A DNA stretch of 64,000 bases from Gottfriedia endophytica (GCF_017814275.1 NZ_JAGIYQ010000001.1:31415-95414), one strand, 5' to 3'; shown: positions 37,837-49,309, numbered from the stretch's first letter. Made by a program: numbers and translations. Notes: a model not told the origin generated them from the sequence alone.

Positions 37837-38769
37837 TCATACTTGTAATTTATTTAGTTTCTTTAATAATATGTAGCATGCTCCATACAATCCAGCGTCA
37901 TTTCCTAAGTGTGAAGGGTAGACTATGTTGCCCTGATTATATATAGGCATGATTTCCTTTTTCAATTCAATGTTGATATCTTGAATAAATTGGTCAGCAT
38001 GCTCAGTAATTCCGCCACCGATAATGATCGCCTCTGGGTTAAGAAGATGAACAACATTTGTCAGCCCAATGCTAATAAAACGAATAAATTTTTTGTATAC
38101 GGATAAAGCAATTGGATCCTCTTCCGTAACCAGCTTAAAAATTTCTTCTCCTGAAATTCTCTCAACAACTTCGCCATGCTTTTTCTTTTCCTCAATAAAA
38201 TCATTTACTAAAGCCGATGTGGCAGCATATCGTTCATAGCAGCCTTTCCGGCCACAACCGCAAGGGCGTCCTTCACTGACAATAACGGTATGGCCCAATT
38301 CACCTGCTAGATGATGAGATCCATTTACAATCTTGCCGTCTATAACAATGGTACTACCTATCCCTGTTCCTAAAGTTAAAAAAACAACATTTCGCTTTCC
38401 TTGAATTGCACCTTTCCACATTTCACCTAAGCAGGCGCTTTTCACATCATTTTCAACACTAACAGGTAATTGCAATTGGTTAAATAAAATTTCAGCAAGC
38501 TTCATACCGGAGTAGCCCGGAAGATTATTGGAAAATAAGACTTCTCCTCTTTCATGATTGATCAGTCCACAAGAAGAGATTCCGATTCCTACGATTTGAA
38601 AATCATTTTGTAGTAATTTTACCCTCTTAACTAGGAATTCAGGAAGCGATTTTTGTAGATTACTTTTAGGGGTCATTGCTTTATCTTTGAAAATCATTTT
38701 TCCATTTCGATCCAATAATCCAAATTTGATAAATGTGCCTCCTATATCAAAACATACGATATAGTCCAC
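37837..38769 (-). CDS. ROK-family sugar kinase
   Basis: About 310 residues. FDIGGTFIKFGL is the ATP phosphate loop, GIGISSCGLIN and VENDVKSACLGE carry the catalytic Asp, ELGHT and CGCGRKGCYERY the zinc site. ROK kinases phosphorylate hexoses and amino sugars at O6. Since uptake here is by an ABC transporter and not a PTS, this enzyme is probably the N-acetylgalactosamine (or GlcNAc) kinase that feeds NagA. GTG 38769 follows AGGAGGTG at good spacing; the further GTG 38778 is inside that site. Confidence 0.85.
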   Translation of the reverse strand: MDYIVCFDIGGTFIKFGLLDRNGKMIFKDKAMTPKSNLQKSLPEFLVKRVKLLQNDFQIVGIGISSCGLINHERGEVLFSNNLPGYSGMKLAEILFNQLQLPVSVENDVKSACLGEMWKGAIQGKRNVVFLTLGTGIGSTIVIDGKIVNGSHHLAGELGHTVIVSEGRPCGCGRKGCYERYAATSALVNDFIEEKKKHGEVVERISGEEIFKLVTEEDPIALSVYKKFIRFISIGLTNVVHLLNPEAIIIGGGITEHADQFIQDINIELKKEIMPIYNQGNIVYPSHLGNDAGLYGACYILLKKLNKLQV

Positions 38770-38770
38770 C

Positions 38771-39706
38771 TTACTCACCTCCTACTATTTCACTCACCTT
38801 AATGACATTTAGGAAGGATTTTACTTGTGATAGGTCGATCATTCCTGTTCTCTCTGATACTGCATTTGACATTCCGCAGGCACATGCCCACTTGAGTACA
38901 TCTTCAATTGGATACCCTTTAGAATGCGCGTATATGAAACCTGCAAGCATACTATCTCCCGATCCCACTGGATTAACAGCCATTAAAGTCGGGATATCCG
39001 CCTGAAGAACTCGTCTGCTATTGACTAATAGTGCTCCGTTTTTACCTAAAGAGAGCAGAACGAACTCTACTCCCTTTTGACAAATAGCTTGAGCATGCCA
39101 TATCATATCCTCCAAGGAAACTTGCCATTCTCCAATCAACTTGCAAAATTCTTCTTTATTCGGTTTGATTAAAAAAGGTTTCCCGTGGATCCCTTGAGCT
39201 AACGACTCACCACTTGAATCTAACAGTAAATACTTTCCTTTTTGTTTAGCTTTTTCTGCCAACTGCCGATAAAAATCAGACTCTAACCCACATGGCAGAC
39301 TGCCAGAAACCACAATATATTCATTGGATCCAAGAAGGATATCTAAATTTTCCAAAAATTCTTCTTTTTCATTCTCCATTATCTTAGGACCTTGTTCAAG
39401 GATTTCTGTATGACCTTCCTTTGATTCAATTGCAATACAAACTCTTGTTTCATCTTTAATTGGTACCCAGCAATTAATTAAATTCCAATTAAGAAGTTGC
39501 TCAGCAATCCACTCTCCATTTTTGCCGCCTAGAAATCCAGTACACGTAACCTCTATCCCTAATTGAGATAATACTCGGGAAACGTTAAGTCCCTTACCTC
39601 CTGGAGTTCTGTCTATAGACGAAACACGGTTCACCTCATTCAATTGAATAGCTGGAAGACAGTATCTAGTATCAATAGCTGGATTTAATGTTACTGTAGC
39701 AATCAT
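38771..39706 (-). CDS. PfkB-family phosphosugar kinase (tagatose-6-P kinase/1-phosphofructokinase type)
   Basis: 311 residues. TLNPAIDTRYCLP is the standard N-terminus of LacC/FruK proteins, PGGKGLNVSRVLSQLG the PfkB signature 1, and NPVGSGDSMLAGF signature 2 with the catalytic Asp. In the operon it should turn tagatose-6-P from AgaS into tagatose-1,6-bisphosphate. It starts four bases after the aldolase stop. Confidence 0.85.
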   Translation of the reverse strand: MIATVTLNPAIDTRYCLPAIQLNEVNRVSSIDRTPGGKGLNVSRVLSQLGIEVTCTGFLGGKNGEWIAEQLLNWNLINCWVPIKDETRVCIAIESKEGHTEILEQGPKIMENEKEEFLENLDILLGSNEYIVVSGSLPCGLESDFYRQLAEKAKQKGKYLLLDSSGESLAQGIHGKPFLIKPNKEEFCKLIGEWQVSLEDMIWHAQAICQKGVEFVLLSLGKNGALLVNSRRVLQADIPTLMAVNPVGSGDSMLAGFIYAHSKGYPIEDVLKWACACGMSNAVSERTGMIDLSQVKSFLNVIKVSEIVGGE

Positions 39707-39710
39707 TTTC

Positions 39711-41770
<2,060 letters not shown>

Positions 41771-41786
41771 ACATTCTCCTCCTATC

Positions 41787-41814
41787 AAACTGTTCATGTC
41801 ATCATTACCAGTTT
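41787..41814 (-). promoter_or_regulatory. candidate GntR operator before agaS
   Basis: AAACTG at 41787 and CAGTTT at 41809 are inverted ends of a 28-bp site containing CATTACCAGTTT, the element shared with three other sites of this operon. Confidence 0.5.
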
Positions 41815-41838
41815 AACTAAAATAGATACACACAGTAT

Positions 41839-42558
41839 CTATTTCAGCTCTACCGTATAAGTAAATTTATCCCCTCTAGCAATAGAAATCGTATACTCAA
41901 TCACTTTGCTTTGGTCATAGGTAATACGTTTTAGCATAAGACATGGAGCGCCTTCAATAATGTTTAACATTTCTGCTTCTACCTTATTGGAGCTAACCGC
42001 CATAAAACTTTCCATTGCACTTGAAATAGTCACGTTATACTGAGAACGAAAGATTTCATACATTGGCGTATGCTCTAATTCTTGACTTGAAAGATTTTTA
42101 AAATCATTCACTGGAACATAAGATGTTTCGTATAACATCGGTTCCTTGTCTGCCAGCCTTAATCGGATAATCTTAAATACTTCTTCTTCATTCGAAAGAT
42201 TCATAGCTTTTGCTATTTTAGTATCACAGAACATTTTTTCAAAAGAAACAACCACAGTAGTTGGTATTTTTCCAGCTTTCTTCATTTCTTCTGTAAAACT
42301 ATAAAATTTCACTAGACTTTGATTGTATGTTTTTGGTGAAACATAAGTTCCTTTACCATGAATTTTATAAATATATCCTTGCTTTTCCAGCTCCTGCATA
42401 GTCTGTCGTACCGTTGTCCGGCTGACTTGATAGGAATCACATAATTCTCTCTCTGATGGAAGCTGATCATTTTCGGCAAGTTCACCTGATTCGATTTTTG
42501 CTAATAAAATATCCATTAATTGATAATAAAGTGGAAGTCGAGAATCCTTTTCTACCAT
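41839..42558 (-). CDS. GntR/HutC-family regulator of the amino-sugar operon
   Basis: 239 residues. A GntR winged helix (LPSERELCDSYQVSRTTVRQ, KIHGKGTYV) is followed by a UTRA ligand domain (YTVELK end), the layout of NagR/YvoA and AgaR-like repressors that respond to amino-sugar phosphates. ATG 42558 is behind AAAGGAG; the longer frame to 42618 runs through the operator. It is encoded inside the operon and probably represses it by binding ATTACCAGTT-type sites. Confidence 0.85.
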   Translation of the reverse strand: MVEKDSRLPLYYQLMDILLAKIESGELAENDQLPSERELCDSYQVSRTTVRQTMQELEKQGYIYKIHGKGTYVSPKTYNQSLVKFYSFTEEMKKAGKIPTTVVVSFEKMFCDTKIAKAMNLSNEEEVFKIIRLRLADKEPMLYETSYVPVNDFKNLSSQELEHTPMYEIFRSQYNVTISSAMESFMAVSSNKVEAEMLNIIEGAPCLMLKRITYDQSKVIEYTISIARGDKFTYTVELK

Positions 42559-42574
42559 GATTAGCTCCTTTAGG

Positions 42575-42600
42575 TGGTATCTTTGTAATAACCAGTTAGT
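42575..42600 (-). promoter_or_regulatory. candidate GntR operator before gntR
   Basis: TGGTATCTTTGTAATAACCA is an imperfect palindrome carrying the AATAACCAGTT version of the shared element. A TATAAT on the minus strand at 42610-42615 suggests an internal promoter just upstream; its -35 is poor. Confidence 0.5.
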
Positions 42601-42659
42601 TATAAGTATATTATACATAATTTTCAGAGAATTACCACATTAGGTTGTAGTAGAATGTT

Positions 42660-43922
42660 TTACAAAACTTCTTCTTTAGTCATTTTCAGCTTTTTTACAT
42701 AATCCTTTAATGAAACCATAGCACCAGAAACCCTTGATTCCTCGGCGGCATAGGCAATCATATGACTTTGAGCTGAAACACTAGCTGACGTTAAGCTACC
42801 TCTGTCCTTCTCATTAACACTGCGTATAAAATCAACCATAATACTCGTATCTGCACCCATATGCCCACCGTTCACTGTTGCAGGATTAATCATTTCCTTT
42901 TGTCCTGAAAAATAATTGATTTCAATCTTATTTTTCACATCATTTCCACTAATTTCACCTTTTGTTCCCATAATTTTAAAGTCTCGGAAAATTTCATTTG
43001 TAAAGGCTGTCATCGTGAAAGCAACTGTCACATCATTTTCAAATAATAAATTGACTACCTGATGATCGACAACATCATTATCACAATGATACACACAGCG
43101 TCCATAAGGACCTTCTTGAATTTCCTTTAGTCTGCTTTCAAGGCTAGCGTTTGCCGAAATGGCATTTGCCGGCCAAACATCACGATCATTTAAATACCAC
43201 TTTGCCGCTGAATATGGACATTCCTTTTCGACTTTACAGCCATCCAAGCAACGATATGTCGAGCCTTTAGGGGCATTTTCCTTTTTAAAATAAGTTAAGC
43301 TTCCATAAGAGGAAACACTCTTACACTCAGTTCCAATCAACCATGCTAACATATCCATATCATGACAGCTCTTTTGCAATATCATTGGGCTTGATTCACT
43401 TGAATTTCTCCAGTTGCCACGGACAAAACTATGAGCATGATGATAATATCCTACATTTTCATTCCATTGAATTGACACGACCTCACCAATTACTTTTCGA
43501 TCAACAATCTCTTTTAACGCTTGATAAAATGGAGCATATCTCATAACGTGGCAGACCGTTAATAAAGTATTGTGTTTTTCGGCTGCTTCGGCGATTTCTA
43601 ATGTCTCAATCGGAACAGGTGACATTGGTTTCTCTAACAAAATACTATATCCTTTTTCAATTGCTTTCATAACAGGCTTATAATGTGCTCGGTCCGGACT
43701 ACAAATCAAGAGCGCCTCACAAAGTTGTTCTTTTTCTAACAGCTCCGTCCAGTCTTCGAATCTCATATTCTCTGGAATATGATGAGCTTCTGCAAATTTT
43801 TCTCTCTTTTCTTTGTTTGGTTCAGCTACTGCAACAAATTGAATTTCATGAGGATACTGGAGTGCATATGATCCATAAGCATAAAATCCTCTACTTCCTG
43901 CACCAATTAAAGCTGCTTTCAT
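42660..43922 (-). CDS. Gfo/Idh/MocA-family NAD(P)-dependent protein
   Basis: 420 residues. ALIGAGSRG is the Rossmann loop, LLEKPMSP the EKP motif near residue 96, and a C-terminal alpha/beta domain follows. A distinctive cysteine segment (RCLDGCKVEKECPYSAAKWYL, about 225-245) may hold a metal. Family members are sugar dehydrogenases or NAD-dependent glycosidases (GH109 acts on alpha-GalNAc). As the only uncommitted enzyme in an operon for an amino sugar, it may cleave or oxidise an imported GalNAc glycoside. No direct evidence for either. ATG 43922 follows AGGAGG. Confidence 0.8.
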   Translation of the reverse strand: MKAALIGAGSRGFYAYGSYALQYPHEIQFVAVAEPNKEKREKFAEAHHIPENMRFEDWTELLEKEQLCEALLICSPDRAHYKPVMKAIEKGYSILLEKPMSPVPIETLEIAEAAEKHNTLLTVCHVMRYAPFYQALKEIVDRKVIGEVVSIQWNENVGYYHHAHSFVRGNWRNSSESSPMILQKSCHDMDMLAWLIGTECKSVSSYGSLTYFKKENAPKGSTYRCLDGCKVEKECPYSAAKWYLNDRDVWPANAISANASLESRLKEIQEGPYGRCVYHCDNDVVDHQVVNLLFENDVTVAFTMTAFTNEIFRDFKIMGTKGEISGNDVKNKIEINYFSGQKEMINPATVNGGHMGADTSIMVDFIRSVNEKDRGSLTSASVSAQSHMIAYAAEESRVSGAMVSLKDYVKKLKMTKEEVL

Positions 43923-43950
43923 ATCTAATTCCTCCTAGCTATGTAGATTA

Positions 43951-44781
43951 TTATTTTCCACCTGTGATGGCAATTCCTTCAATAAATTGCTTTTGCAAGA
44001 TGATAAATAAGATAAGCATTGGCAAAATGGCTAAGAAAGAGCCAGCCATCAAAACTGGATAGTTTGTTAAATATTGCCCCTGTAGTGATGATAACCCAGA
44101 AGCTAGAGTCATTGAATCAGGTGAACTATTGACAATCATCGGCCACATTAATTCATTCCAGCTCCACAGAGTAGTAAAAATCCCTAAAGCGATCAATCCT
44201 GGCTTTGCTAACGGTAACATAATCCGCCAATAAATTTGAAAATGATTGCAGCCATCAAGTCTAGCAGCTTCTTCTAACTCCTTTGGAAGCCCCATAAAAA
44301 ATTGCCTTAATAGAAAAGTACCGAATGCACTAAATAACCCTGGAACTATTATAGCTTGCAATGTATTTAACCAGCCTAATTTCACCATAATCATATATTG
44401 TGGCAATAAAAAAACTTGGCCTGGTACCATCAAAACAGATAATGCTACTAAAAATAGAATATTTCTACCAGGAAATTCAATCCTTGCAAATGCATAAGCA
44501 GCTAGCGAACATAAAAACAATTGGCCAACTGTCCGAATGACCGTAACAATAACAGTGTTAAACATAAATTTGAAAAAAGGAAGTAAAGTAAAGACCGCTT
44601 TGTAATTTGTCCACTGAAAATCTTTTGGAAAAATAACAGGTGGAACATGAATCGACTCCGCATAAGTTTTTATAGAGGTTAGTAACATCCATATAAAAGG
44701 AAAGACCATCGCAATCGAGCCGACAATTAGAATAAAATGAACGAATGTTTTACTTGAAAGAAGTTGTCTTTTATTTTCCAA
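43951..44781 (-). CDS. ABC sugar transporter permease, MalG/UgpE type
   Basis: 276 residues with six membrane helices. The EAA loop, EEAARLDGCNHFQIYWRIMLPLAKPG, contacts the ATPase. It imports the substrate with the partner permease at 44796-45743. Start TTG 44781 lies behind GGAGGAG. No ATPase gene is in the operon, so a shared ATPase such as MsmX is expected. Confidence 0.9.
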   Translation of the reverse strand: MENKRQLLSSKTFVHFILIVGSIAMVFPFIWMLLTSIKTYAESIHVPPVIFPKDFQWTNYKAVFTLLPFFKFMFNTVIVTVIRTVGQLFLCSLAAYAFARIEFPGRNILFLVALSVLMVPGQVFLLPQYMIMVKLGWLNTLQAIIVPGLFSAFGTFLLRQFFMGLPKELEEAARLDGCNHFQIYWRIMLPLAKPGLIALGIFTTLWSWNELMWPMIVNSSPDSMTLASGLSSLQGQYLTNYPVLMAGSFLAILPMLILFIILQKQFIEGIAITGGK

Positions 44782-44795
44782 TCGTTACTCCTCCT

Positions 44796-45743
44796 TTAGT
44801 CATAATGAACCCACTTTTTCTGTAATACCATTTGAATCGCAGTAATGATCAGGATAATAAATAATAACAAGACAGCAATTGCAGCTGCATACCCTTTATC
44901 ATTTAACACGAATGCATGCTGATAAAATAAATACACAATCGATTGAGTATGTTCCAAAGCTGGACTGCCAGTTCCGATCATCATGAAAATTAAATCAAAC
45001 ACTTGAAACGCTCCTATTAAGGACATGACGGTTACGAAGAAAATAACTGGAGTTAGTAATGGTAAGGTTATTTTAAAGAATACCTTGATGGGACCAGCTC
45101 CATCAATCTCTGCTGCTTCGTAATAAGTTTTCGGAATCCCCTGCAGACCTGATAAGAAGATTACCATGTTATAACCAATTCCACTCCAAATCGCTACTAC
45201 AATAACCGAATACAAAGCAATTTTAGGATCACTAACCCACTGAGGACCCTTTATTCCGAAAATAGATAAAAGATAATTTAAGAGTCCATAGTCAGAATTA
45301 TAAAGCCACTTCCATACCATGGCTATAGCCGCTGGCATTGTAATGACCGGCAAAAAATATAATGTTCTATAAACTGATTTCCCTTTAATTTTTTGGTTTA
45401 AGAGAACCGCTACAATAATTGAAAGGAAAATCCCAATTGGAACGGTAAAAATAATATAAATTCCCGTGTTCTTGAACGACTGTAAAAGGTTAGAATCATG
45501 TAGCATTCGTTTATAGTTACTTAATCCCGCCCATGCATATTGTCCAAATGCTCCCCATTCAGTGAAACTAAAATAAAAAGTTTGAATGATTGGCCAAAGA
45601 TAAAAAATGAATAAGCCCAACATAGTAGGAGCAATCATACAATATGCCCAAAAGTAATCTGAACGCTTCCTTGTCTTAGTTAAGGTTGGGATCTTTAATT
45701 TTCGATTCTCTTGCATCTCAACTTGCAAGGGCATTTCCTTCAC
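44796..45743 (-). CDS. ABC sugar transporter permease, MalF/UgpA type
   Basis: 315 residues, six membrane helices after a basic N-terminus. EAAEIDGAGPIKVFFKITLPLLTP is the EAA loop. GTG 45743 follows AAGGAGGG. It pairs with the other permease and the binding lipoprotein. Confidence 0.9.
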   Translation of the reverse strand: MKEMPLQVEMQENRKLKIPTLTKTRKRSDYFWAYCMIAPTMLGLFIFYLWPIIQTFYFSFTEWGAFGQYAWAGLSNYKRMLHDSNLLQSFKNTGIYIIFTVPIGIFLSIIVAVLLNQKIKGKSVYRTLYFLPVITMPAAIAMVWKWLYNSDYGLLNYLLSIFGIKGPQWVSDPKIALYSVIVVAIWSGIGYNMVIFLSGLQGIPKTYYEAAEIDGAGPIKVFFKITLPLLTPVIFFVTVMSLIGAFQVFDLIFMMIGTGSPALEHTQSIVYLFYQHAFVLNDKGYAAAIAVLLLFIILIITAIQMVLQKKWVHYD

Positions 45744-45803
45744 TGTATTCCCTCCTTTTTAAGGAAAATAAAGAGAAGAAAAAACTTCTCCTCTTCATTT
45801 TTT

Positions 45804-47057
45804 CTAGTTCTTAGCTAGTGCATCATCTGCCTGTTTCGTTAACTCTTTTACAGCATCATCTACACTCTCTTCTCCGCTCCAAGCCTTTTTCAGAATATCT
45901 GTTTCATATTGCCAAATTTCCCCTGTATTTTTCACACTAGGTAGTGGAACAGCATAATCAAGTTCATCAATAAAGGCTTTAAGGTTCAAATTCGGAACAG
46001 ATTGTAACCATGCATCTTGGGTTCCATTAAAAGCAGGAATAACTGTTCCTGTTTTAGCAAATACTTCAGCCGCATCTTTAGAGCCTAGGAACTGTACAAA
46101 CTTCCAAGCAGCATCCTTATGCTTTGTATTCGCTGAAATAACATTGGCTAACCCATGAATTGAAACCGCACGTTGTTTTCCTTTTGGTAAAACAGTAACA
46201 TTTAAGTCTGGATTTTTCTTATATTCTGGAACCATCCAAGGTCCATCAAACATCATTGCAATTTTTCCTGAAGAGAATAATTCAGAAGGGGCTGTTTCTG
46301 TCATTTGAGCTTGTGTTGGAGATAACCCTTCCTTAATAAAACTAGTAGCATATTTAAGTGCCTCAATTGCCTCAGGTTGATCAAAACCAACAGACTTTCC
46401 ATCTTTAGGAATGATATGACCACCATTTTGCCAAATTAAATCATAATAACCACATTGGTTAGTCAAAACTGATGCATATCCCCAAATACCTTTAGCTTTA
46501 TTTGTCAGTTTTTTCGCTACTTCTTTTAATTTATTCCAGTCCCATGTGTCATCCGGATATGGCACGCCTGCTTCATCAAAAATCTTTTTATTATACCAAA
46601 ATCCTGTCGTATCAAAATCTTTTGGGATTCCATAAACTTTTTCATCAACTGTATAAAGATCAACTAATGATTTTGGATAATTATCTAAGCTATAATTATA
46701 TTTTTTAACTAGGTCATTAATTGGAAGAAGCACGTTACCTTTTGCATATTGGACGATGTGTGGACCATTCATCCATAAAACATCTGGCAATGCCCCGCCT
46801 GTTGCGGCTGTCTCAAGCTTTTGGAAATACTGTTTATAAGGAGTAAGTTCCGTCTTCACTTTAATATTCGGATACTTTTTATTAAATAATTTTATAATGT
46901 CTTGAATCGCAGGGAGTTGATTTTTATCCCATAATCCATAAGTAATTTCGACTTTCCCATCTTTCGCATCACCTGATGATTGATCACTACCACATCCGGC
47001 TAACCCTAGTAATCCTAAGGCTATGGTTAAAAGCATAATAAGCCATTTTTTCATCAT
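45804..47057 (-). CDS. sugar-binding lipoprotein of the ABC transporter
   Basis: 417 residues. A lipoprotein signal ends in LAGC (Cys22), followed by a family 1 extracellular binding domain (EITYGLWDKNQLPAIQDI near the start, MMFDGPWMVPEYK in the middle). It captures an oligosaccharide or amino-sugar substrate outside the cell. The longer frame to 47096 is not used: AAGGAAGGG lies just before ATG 47057/47054. First gene of the ten-gene operon, with a promoter and operators upstream. Confidence 0.88.
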   Translation of the reverse strand: MMKKWLIMLLTIALGLLGLAGCGSDQSSGDAKDGKVEITYGLWDKNQLPAIQDIIKLFNKKYPNIKVKTELTPYKQYFQKLETAATGGALPDVLWMNGPHIVQYAKGNVLLPINDLVKKYNYSLDNYPKSLVDLYTVDEKVYGIPKDFDTTGFWYNKKIFDEAGVPYPDDTWDWNKLKEVAKKLTNKAKGIWGYASVLTNQCGYYDLIWQNGGHIIPKDGKSVGFDQPEAIEALKYATSFIKEGLSPTQAQMTETAPSELFSSGKIAMMFDGPWMVPEYKKNPDLNVTVLPKGKQRAVSIHGLANVISANTKHKDAAWKFVQFLGSKDAAEVFAKTGTVIPAFNGTQDAWLQSVPNLNLKAFIDELDYAVPLPSVKNTGEIWQYETDILKKAWSGEESVDDAVKELTKQADDALAKN

Positions 47058-47118
47058 GTTTCCCTTCCTTCTACTGAAAGTATAAAAGATTATCAACCTA
47101 TTAAGATTTCTTTGTCGT

Positions 47119-47139
47119 CATGATGTTATTACCAGTTGA
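47119..47139 (-). promoter_or_regulatory. candidate GntR operator, leader of the ABC operon
   Basis: Plus strand CATGATGTTATTACCAGTTGA holds the shared ATTACCAGTT element in the 5' leader, about 100 bp after the promoter. Confidence 0.5.
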
Positions 47140-47141
47140 TT

Positions 47142-47155
47142 TGTAAAGGCTTACA
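47142..47155 (-). promoter_or_regulatory. cre-like site in the operon leader
   Basis: TGTAAAGGCTTACA (minus TGTAAGCCTTTACA) fits the CcpA cre pattern except for the central CG, where it has CC. Position in the leader would suit roadblock repression by CcpA. Confidence 0.35.
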
Positions 47156-47211
47156 AAAAAGTCTAATGGACCATATGAATAACTTTTATCACTCCCTTGT
47201 AACAACTTAAT

Positions 47212-47236
47212 TAGTAATGATGTCATTACCAGTTTA
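47212..47236 (-). promoter_or_regulatory. candidate GntR operator at the operon promoter
   Basis: TAGTAATGATGTCATTACCA is a near-perfect palindrome (TRGTAATGA-N2-TCATTACYA) followed by GTTT, the best copy of the shared element. It starts five bases downstream of the -10, where bound repressor would block initiation. Confidence 0.6.
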
Positions 47237-47240
47237 TGAT

Positions 47241-47268
47241 AGTATATCACCTCTTATTCGAATTCTAA
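47241..47268 (-). promoter_or_regulatory. candidate sigma-A promoter of the amino-sugar operon
   Basis: Minus strand TTAGAA (47263-47268), 16-bp spacer, TATACT (47241-47246). Confidence 0.5.
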
Positions 47269-47333
47269 ATATAAATTTATTTAATTTTCAAAAAATTAAA
47301 TCGACATATTTCAACATCATCGTTAACTTACAA

Positions 47334-47470
47334 GGTTGTTTTCGTATACATTGTTGCTATTTTAGAATGCGATAGTTGATTACAACTCCAGGATGCTCCC
47401 TTTCCGTTGTAATCAACTTCTGCCTTTTAAATTAATAATCTCAAAAGCAACCATCTTCTTGAAAACAACC
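47334..47470 (-). repeat. dispersed Bacillus repeat element, copy 3, internally deleted
   Basis: Reverse orientation compared with copy 2. The ends GGTTGTTTTC and GAAAACAACC are perfect 10-bp inverted repeats. Inside, sequence matches copy 2 through CAGGATGCTCCCTTTCCG and then jumps to TTGTAATCAACTTCTG, so the central ~90 bp are gone. What remains is mainly the inverted pair GTTGATTACAAC/GTTGTAATCAAC. Confidence 0.8.
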
Positions 47471-47523
47471 ACTTTCTATTTACTCCCTTTTCTCATTAAT
47501 TCTAGGGTTAAATAAAAGTAGCC

Positions 47524-48147
47524 TTATGTGTTATTTTTTAACCTCTTATCCATTAGTTCAGCCATTTGTTTCGAATTTGGTTTTCCTTCATTTTCTAATT
47601 TATTAATAATGTTAAGATAATCCGTTTCATTTCGGTTCTGACTTAATTTATATGCAGCCTGAATTTCTCCCACCTTAATCTTAAATCCAACTATACCTTT
47701 CAGTTCACTTTCTAAGAGGTGAGGAGAGAGTTTATCCCATAAAACAAGATTTTCACGATTTATTTCATATTTTTCCAGCATTATTGTTAATTCTTCTATT
47801 AATTCATCTTTCTCTAATATGCTTGCTTTCCCATATACATGGACAGCTTGATAATTCCATGTTGGAACTTCTTCATGTCCATACCAAGAAGAAGATATGT
47901 AAGCGTTCGGTCCCTGAAACATAACTAGCACATCTTCACAGGTTTCAAATGTTTTCCACTGAGGATTTCCATTAGCCATATGTCCAGTAAAATAGTAATC
48001 CTCACCTTTTTTATTTAAACCCAGAGGCAAATGAGTGGCAATTGGTTTCCCTTGTTCTGTTGTGACAATCGTGCCAAAGGAATTTTTTTGAACAAAGTCC
48101 CAAATTTCTTCAACATTTGTGACCTTATAATAATTTGGAATATACAT
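47524..48147 (-). CDS. paiB: PaiB-type FMN-binding protein
   Basis: 207 residues. MYIPNYYKVTNVEEIWDFVQ, HLPLGLNKKG, GHMANGNPQW and GPNAYISSSWYG are typical PaiB segments; the C-terminus holds KLSQNRNETDY. In B. subtilis PaiB with PaiA reduces sporulation and protease genes; the fold binds flavin. It is the last gene of a marR-paiA-paiB operon, 23 bp after paiA. Confidence 0.88.
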   Translation of the reverse strand: MYIPNYYKVTNVEEIWDFVQKNSFGTIVTTEQGKPIATHLPLGLNKKGEDYYFTGHMANGNPQWKTFETCEDVLVMFQGPNAYISSSWYGHEEVPTWNYQAVHVYGKASILEKDELIEELTIMLEKYEINRENLVLWDKLSPHLLESELKGIVGFKIKVGEIQAAYKLSQNRNETDYLNIINKLENEGKPNSKQMAELMDKRLKNNT

Positions 48148-48170
48148 AATAATCCACCTTCCAAAAAAAT

Positions 48171-48689
<519 letters not shown>

Positions 48690-48714
48690 TTAAATATGTC
48701 GCTCCTTTATAGAA

Positions 48715-49167
48715 TCAATAATTTCTCTTGTTTCCCTTTTTCACAAATTCCCAGTCTTTTTCTACATTTTTTCTTACTCTTTGAAGAAGATTGAAAATAG
48801 TTTCTACTTCTCTTTCAGAAAATCCCTCTAATGCCACAATATTGGAATAATCATGTTCTCTTTTTATAAAAGGATAAACATTCTCCCCTTTCTCTGTTGG
48901 AAAGAGTTTTTTAATTTTTTTGTTATGTTCATCCTCTTTCTTTTCAATAAAGCCATTAATTTCAAGTTTTTTAATAGCACGAGCTGCTGTTGTTCGATCT
49001 ACTTTTATCATCTCAGCTAACTTTTCTTGAATGATTCCTGGATTTTCACATATTCGCACAAGGTACAAATACTGCCCTTTTGTAAGGTCAAACTCTTTAA
49101 ATTCAATATTACTTATAGAATCTAATGCCCTTGCTATCATTCCAATTTCACGAAGAATTTCCTTCAT
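48715..49167 (-). CDS. MarR-family regulator of the paiAB operon
   Basis: 150 residues. LAEMIKVDRTTAARAIKKLEINGFIEKKED is the MarR winged helix. ATG 49167 is behind AAGGAG; a longer frame to 49221 would run across an operator and is rejected. Two matching palindromes in the divergent spacer suggest that it controls both itself with paiAB and the GNAT-YczE pair. Confidence 0.83.
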   Translation of the reverse strand: MKEILREIGMIARALDSISNIEFKEFDLTKGQYLYLVRICENPGIIQEKLAEMIKVDRTTAARAIKKLEINGFIEKKEDEHNKKIKKLFPTEKGENVYPFIKREHDYSNIVALEGFSEREVETIFNLLQRVRKNVEKDWEFVKKGNKRNY

Positions 49168-49187
49168 AATTAACTCCTTAGTATATA

Positions 49188-49211
49188 TTTTTGTTGTAAA
49201 TGCAATAAAAA
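49188..49211. promoter_or_regulatory. candidate MarR operator A
   Basis: TTTTGTTGTA-AA-TGCAATAAAA, an imperfect palindrome close in sequence to operator B and about 20 bp before the MarR start. Confidence 0.6.
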
Positions 49212-49236
49212 TGATATACATTAAATCTAAACTAAC

Positions 49237-49256
49237 TTTGTTGCATTTGCAACAAA
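49237..49256. promoter_or_regulatory. candidate MarR operator B
   Basis: TTTGTTGCATTTGCAACAAA is a near-perfect 20-bp palindrome about 55 bp upstream of the GNAT start. Confidence 0.7.
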
Positions 49257-49309
49257 ATCCATTTAATAATTTTGACTTATCTAAATAAATCCAGGAAGGG
49301 CTGAAAAAA

